Shown here in pieces: positions 60,714-64,000 of a stretch of DNA of 64,000 bases (positions are counted from its first letter, which is position 1; every line of letters starts with the position of its first letter). The translations under genes and the position numbers were made by a program. The notes under the pieces were generated by a model that had not been told where the DNA came from, did no database searches, and saw nothing but the letters and a program-made list of their open reading frames with translations. Source of the DNA: Shewanella woodyi ATCC 51908 (GTDB lineage: Bacteria > Pseudomonadota > Gammaproteobacteria > Enterobacterales > Shewanellaceae); contig NC_010506.1 in assembly GCF_000019525.1 (NCBI RefSeq), forward strand, positions 3,410,001 to 3,474,000, read 5' to 3'.

Positions 60714-60980
60714 TTAGTCTTCGTGAACATTGTATTTTTTGTCTAATGCATTCGCCTTAGCGACATAGACAAAAATCAGCGCCACAAACACGTACATTGC
60801 ACCTTGCTGTGCAAACCAGAACCCTAATTTGAAGCCCATGAAATGGAACTCATTGAGCACATCTACCAATAAAATACCGCAGCCAAAAGAAACAGCTGCC
60901 CAAATGGCTAATAAGCCAAGCACTAAACGTAAGTTCTCACGCCAGTAACCTTCCGCTTTGTCGTTGCTTTCAAAACTCAT
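60714..60980 (-). CDS. Symporter small subunit, DUF4212
   Basis: An 88-residue membrane protein with two helices (LGLLAIWAAVSFGCGILLVD and GFWFAQQGAMYVFVALIFVY). The opening AEGYWRENLRL and the central LNEFHFMGFKLGFWFAQQG are the DUF4212 signature found directly before VC_2705-type symporter genes. AGAGGAGTCGCT precedes the ATG. It is presumably required for assembly or function of the symporter. Confidence 0.92.
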   Translation of the reverse strand: MSFESNDKAEGYWRENLRLVLGLLAIWAAVSFGCGILLVDVLNEFHFMGFKLGFWFAQQGAMYVFVALIFVYVAKANALDKKYNVHED

Positions 60981-61804
60981 AGCGACTCCTCTGTGATGAT
61001 TTTTATATTTAAGTCTCAGTTAATTTATCAAGCAACAAGACAACAACAATCGCGACCTTAGTCTAACGCACACGGTAACTTTCGTATGACGCCAAAACAT
61101 TATTAATATATAACAACAGCTTACACATTTACGTACACGTAAAGCCATTAGTCTTTGAACGGTAAACGTTAGACTAAGGTAGGAGATAGATCGTAAAGAT
61201 TAATGACATCAGCACCTACTTTCGGCGTGAGAGCCACTAAATGAAAGGGCTGGCGACTAAGGTGATAGAAAGAGTAATTACTCATACTCTGGGTAGATAA
61301 TGATAATCCAGTAGAAACTTTTATCCCTCTATTGATTCCGTCTTCATTAAAGAGAAAACAAAAAAATAGAGTAAAAGCTTATTACAAACGGAGACTTGCT
61401 GCACTAGATCAAACTATTAATCATATAAAAAGAGACGCTTAGATTCGATAATAATAAAAGTCCACTCACCACAAAATCTACAGTATTAAAGGTTTCATGG
61501 TACATATTCACCGTTATTAATAGGAGTGATGCTAAATTGAAATTCATAGCAATCGCTACAAATGATGCTTTATCAGTGATAAAAACTATAAAATGACGAA
61601 AAAAAGGCAATAAGCTAAGATGAATTATCTTCTTATTACTTTTTGTTCTAACCGACATTTTAGATAAAACCAACAATAAATTTAAATATCAGCAAGTTAA
61701 GATTATTGATAGAAAATAATATTTTTCGCTTTTTCATCTTCATCTATGCTAGGTTATTTGTCATACAAATACTATTATAAAAACCTTGTATGGAGAAAGA
61801 TTGT
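60981..61804. other. Long intergenic region, no supported gene
   Basis: 824 nt between the symporter operon and the beta-helix gene. A 90-residue minus-strand frame (61404-61676) encodes two hydrophobic segments (NLASLLLITVNMYH, VVSGLLLLSNLSVSF) but has no ribosome site or recognised family and lies in very A+T-rich DNA, so it is not called as a gene. A palindromic TTTACGTACACGTAAA near 61127-61142 could be an operator for the symporter genes. Confidence 0.5.
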
Positions 61805-63721
61805 ATGAGAAAAACAACAAGCGTGCTGGCCCTTATTGGCGCTTCATTAGCAGGACAAGCCTTTGCCTGCTCAACACCCAATACATGTAGTGCAGGTAGC
61901 AATGCAACCTACTGTAAAATTAACGTAAAGGATTGGGGGGTACTAGCATCAAACACTGATAACAGTGCCTGTATGAAAGGCGCCACAGACTTTGCCATTC
62001 AACAATCAACAGCTAAAGATGTTGATCTCGTATTTGGTAGCGGTAGTTTTAATTTTGCAGCCCCTGTGACGGTTAGTGCAAAAAGCAAACACTCAAGCAA
62101 AAACTACAGTTTCAATAACTCCCGCATTGCCATCGCCAATAAAACCTCCAGTAAATACCTACAGATCAGAGGAGGAGGTACAAATAACACCACCATAAAA
62201 TTCGTTGGATTTAATCAGAATATTAACGGTAACACCACTGGACTTAACGGCATTAGCTTTTTTAATAGTAATAATGTTCGAATCAATAACCTCTCACTGA
62301 CCCATGACAAATACCCATTTACCCAAGGAAAACTTGAAGCGAGCTCTATCACTTCTAAAAGCGATTCAACGGCAATAATTCAATTAGATACTGGTTATAG
62401 TGCACCAGAGCAGTTTATCCGTGATAGTACGGACAAAAGTTATATCGTCACTTTTAATGGTGATACTACCTTTGAGAAAGTACCGTCAGACATGAAGTTC
62501 ACCGCCTCCCGCCATCTGGATGGGAATCGTTATGAGTTATCAGGTATAAGCAAGACAGATTCGACCTATCTATATAATAACCACAGAACCAATAGTAACC
62601 TAAAAGTAGCCCTTTCACCTAAAGTGGGTGGCGAAACCCTCTATTTCTTTAATACCAGTAATGTAACAGCGAAGAACTTGGAGATATCAAACGCCCCAGC
62701 AGTAGCTGTTCGTGGTCAAAACGGCGGCAGTAATATTACCCTAGATAACGTTAATTACCGCCGTAAAAAGATTAACAGTGGCGATGTAAACCCACTGATG
62801 GCAGGTACAGCGGGAGGTTATATCTTCCAAGCCATTCGCGGAGGGTTGAAAATTATAAATTCAACGATAGATCATAATGCCGACGATTCTTTAGGCTTGT
62901 TTGCGCGAGGCACAGACCTAACATCAGTTTCAGGTGATACAGCGACGATAAATGAGAAAAAGGGACAATTTATCAGTAGCGGTGACATAGTGGACATCTA
63001 TGATAAAACAGACTCTCGTAAGAAAGACAAAGGGTTAAAAGTAACGAACATCACTAGCTTGAGTGACGGCAATATCAAAATCACCTTTAATAAGAGCATC
63101 AATAACTCTGTAGCTGGCGACTATATTGGCAGCCGTAGTGCAACTATTGGTACCAGCAGTAACCCTTTTGAAGTGAAAAATAATGTTTTGCAACATAACA
63201 AGGGACGAGCTATTCGCTCCAACGCATCATTCGGAAAAATTTCAGGCAATACTGTGCGCCGCAATGGCAACTCAGGGATCTGGATGGGTGGTGATGCTGA
63301 ACATAATTCACAATGCAGCCAATCCGTTACGATCTCAAATAATACAGCTGTACAGCAGCTTCACGGCCCAGCAATTTTGGTTTATAACGCAATCAAAAAC
63401 AATGCCAGCACACTAAAGTGCAATAAAAACCTGACCATAACCAATAATACAATTAATGAGCAGGCACAAAATGCACCAGCGATATTTATCGATAATACCA
63501 ATACAGCCACAATAGAAGATAACAACTATCGCTCAGAGTTCAGTGGCAGTAGCGTTATTAAGAAAGTGGTTTATGAGAGATTACGCACCTCAGGCATCAC
63601 ATCAGGTCAACGTAATAATACGGTCGTCCTCTCTAACTACGCCAAAAATTTAACTGTCTCTGGCAACTCAACTGCCAGTGGTAAAGGAAACTCTTACTCA
63701 AGCACAAGTAATACTCGCTAA
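61805..63721 (+). CDS. Secreted right-handed parallel beta-helix protein
   Basis: A 638-residue exported protein. The ATG at 61805 is preceded by GGAGAAAG; a signal peptide (RKTTSVLALIGASLAGQAFA) is cleaved before CSTPNTC. The N-terminus has four cysteines that may form disulphides. The rest is rich in Asn, Ser, Thr and short repeats of about 20-25 residues (for example ITISNNT-, FEVKNNVLQHNKGRAIRS, GKISGNTVRRNGNSGIWMGG), the pattern of parallel beta-helix folds in polysaccharide lyases and surface-binding proteins. I cannot identify catalytic residues, so enzyme or adhesin roles both remain open. Transcribed alone with a strong terminator. Confidence 0.8.
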   Translation: MRKTTSVLALIGASLAGQAFACSTPNTCSAGSNATYCKINVKDWGVLASNTDNSACMKGATDFAIQQSTAKDVDLVFGSGSFNFAAPVTVSAKSKHSSKNYSFNNSRIAIANKTSSKYLQIRGGGTNNTTIKFVGFNQNINGNTTGLNGISFFNSNNVRINNLSLTHDKYPFTQGKLEASSITSKSDSTAIIQLDTGYSAPEQFIRDSTDKSYIVTFNGDTTFEKVPSDMKFTASRHLDGNRYELSGISKTDSTYLYNNHRTNSNLKVALSPKVGGETLYFFNTSNVTAKNLEISNAPAVAVRGQNGGSNITLDNVNYRRKKINSGDVNPLMAGTAGGYIFQAIRGGLKIINSTIDHNADDSLGLFARGTDLTSVSGDTATINEKKGQFISSGDIVDIYDKTDSRKKDKGLKVTNITSLSDGNIKITFNKSINNSVAGDYIGSRSATIGTSSNPFEVKNNVLQHNKGRAIRSNASFGKISGNTVRRNGNSGIWMGGDAEHNSQCSQSVTISNNTAVQQLHGPAILVYNAIKNNASTLKCNKNLTITNNTINEQAQNAPAIFIDNTNTATIEDNNYRSEFSGSSVIKKVVYERLRTSGITSGQRNNTVVLSNYAKNLTVSGNSTASGKGNSYSSTSNTR

Positions 63722-63746
63722 TAACCTTTAAACCAATCCCCTAAAC

Positions 63747-63780
63747 AAAAACCGCAACCAAGAGCTTGGTTGCGGTTTTT
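63747..63780. terminator. Bidirectional terminator
   Basis: A 16-bp perfect stem AAAAACCGCAACCAAG / CTTGGTTGCGGTTTTT with a 2-nt centre lies between convergent genes, 25 nt after the beta-helix stop. T-runs on both strands serve both. Confidence 0.92.
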
Positions 63781-63789
63781 AGTAAGTGA

Positions 63790-64000
63790 CTAAGGTTTAT
63801 CCTCAAGCCCAGAGAGATAGGTCACCAGTTCGGCGAGTTCCTCTGCGGTTCTGTGTTTTGATGAGATAAGGTATTTTCCGTTTACCAGTAACGAAGGCAC
63901 ACCACGTATTCCGGCAAGTTGCGCCTGGGCATCATAATTAGAGATAGCTAAGCTTGCATCGGCAGAGCTCATGGCTTTATCCACATCCTCACGCTTAACT
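63790..64000 (-). CDS. dsbA: DsbA-family thiol:disulfide oxidoreductase, C-terminal part
   Basis: The last 70 residues of a thioredoxin-fold periplasmic oxidoreductase; the 5' part is outside the window. The conserved cis-proline loop is RGVPSLLVNGKYLI, and the end helix is TAEELAELVTYLSGLEDKP. The frame continues upstream to the window edge (VKREDVDKAMSS), so no start is assigned. The catalytic CxxC would be in the missing part. It resembles DsbA more than DsbC/G by length and the VPSLLVNGKY element. Confidence 0.8.
   Translation of the reverse strand, partial: VKREDVDKAMSSADASLAISNYDAQAQLAGIRGVPSLLVNGKYLISSKHRTAEELAELVTYLSGLEDKP

Noticed and set aside
61404..61676. A 90-residue minus-strand frame with two hydrophobic segments.
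   Set aside because: No ribosome site, very A+T-rich DNA that makes hydrophobic frames likely by chance, and no recognisable family.

Overview
The window looks like chromosomal DNA of a marine gammaproteobacterium, most likely Shewanella or a close Alteromonadales relative. This rests on the 16S/23S/5S sequences, the spacer order tRNA-Ile then tRNA-Ala, moderate A+T content, many sensory genes, and families common in that group (DUF3135, DUF2057, a VC_2705-type Na+ symporter with its small DUF4212 subunit, gmhB next to an rRNA operon). The genus is inferred, not proven.

Layout. 1-800: an IS200/IS605-type element whose tnpA carries an in-frame stop. 0.9-6.1 kb: a porin behind a chemoreceptor with two CHASE3 domains, then an AraC regulator with a LysE/RhtB exporter. 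6.2-10.7 kb: a histidine kinase/sigma-54 response regulator pair, divergent from a periplasmic coiled-coil protein that has a near-consensus sigma-54 promoter; the layout resembles ZraPSR. 10.7-13.8 kb: a PhnDCE-type ABC importer with a fused double permease. 14-25.6 kb: a PhoPQ-like pair, 2OG-Fe(II) oxygenase, HD-GYP protein, CorA, DUF2057 protein, patatin phospholipase, a beta-barrel protein and a second chemoreceptor.

25.7-32.8 kb: a complete rRNA operon on the minus strand (two promoters, boxA, 16S, tRNA-Ile, tRNA-Ala, boxA, 23S, 5S, tRNA-Asp, terminators). Decayed tRNA copies lie at its distal end and in the 16S-23S spacer, and each spacer holds a related hairpin repeat. gmhB lies just upstream, in the same direction.

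33.6-44 kb: a pepP-type aminopeptidase, then a three-cassette integron array without an integrase (three attC sites, 35074-36506), then a hydroxyproline catabolic cluster: trans-3-hydroxyproline dehydratase, 4-hydroxyproline epimerase, D-hydroxyproline dehydrogenase, pyrroline-4-hydroxy-2-carboxylate deaminase, 2-oxoglutarate semialdehyde dehydrogenase and a GntR/FCD regulator, with a 16-bp palindrome in the divergent promoter region. Together these should convert hydroxyproline to 2-oxoglutarate.

43.9-64 kb: a FabH-like enzyme, a CREST membrane hydrolase, a diguanylate cyclase, pntAB, an LRAT-like protein, a hybrid kinase, the exonuclease/cNMP-CBS-DUF294 pair, an amidohydrolase lipoprotein, the Na+/solute symporter pair, a secreted beta-helix protein and the 3' end of a DsbA-like gene cut by the window edge.

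The best candidates for unusual biology are the orphan cassette array and the sigma-54/coiled-coil envelope system. Neither is proven new from sequence alone.
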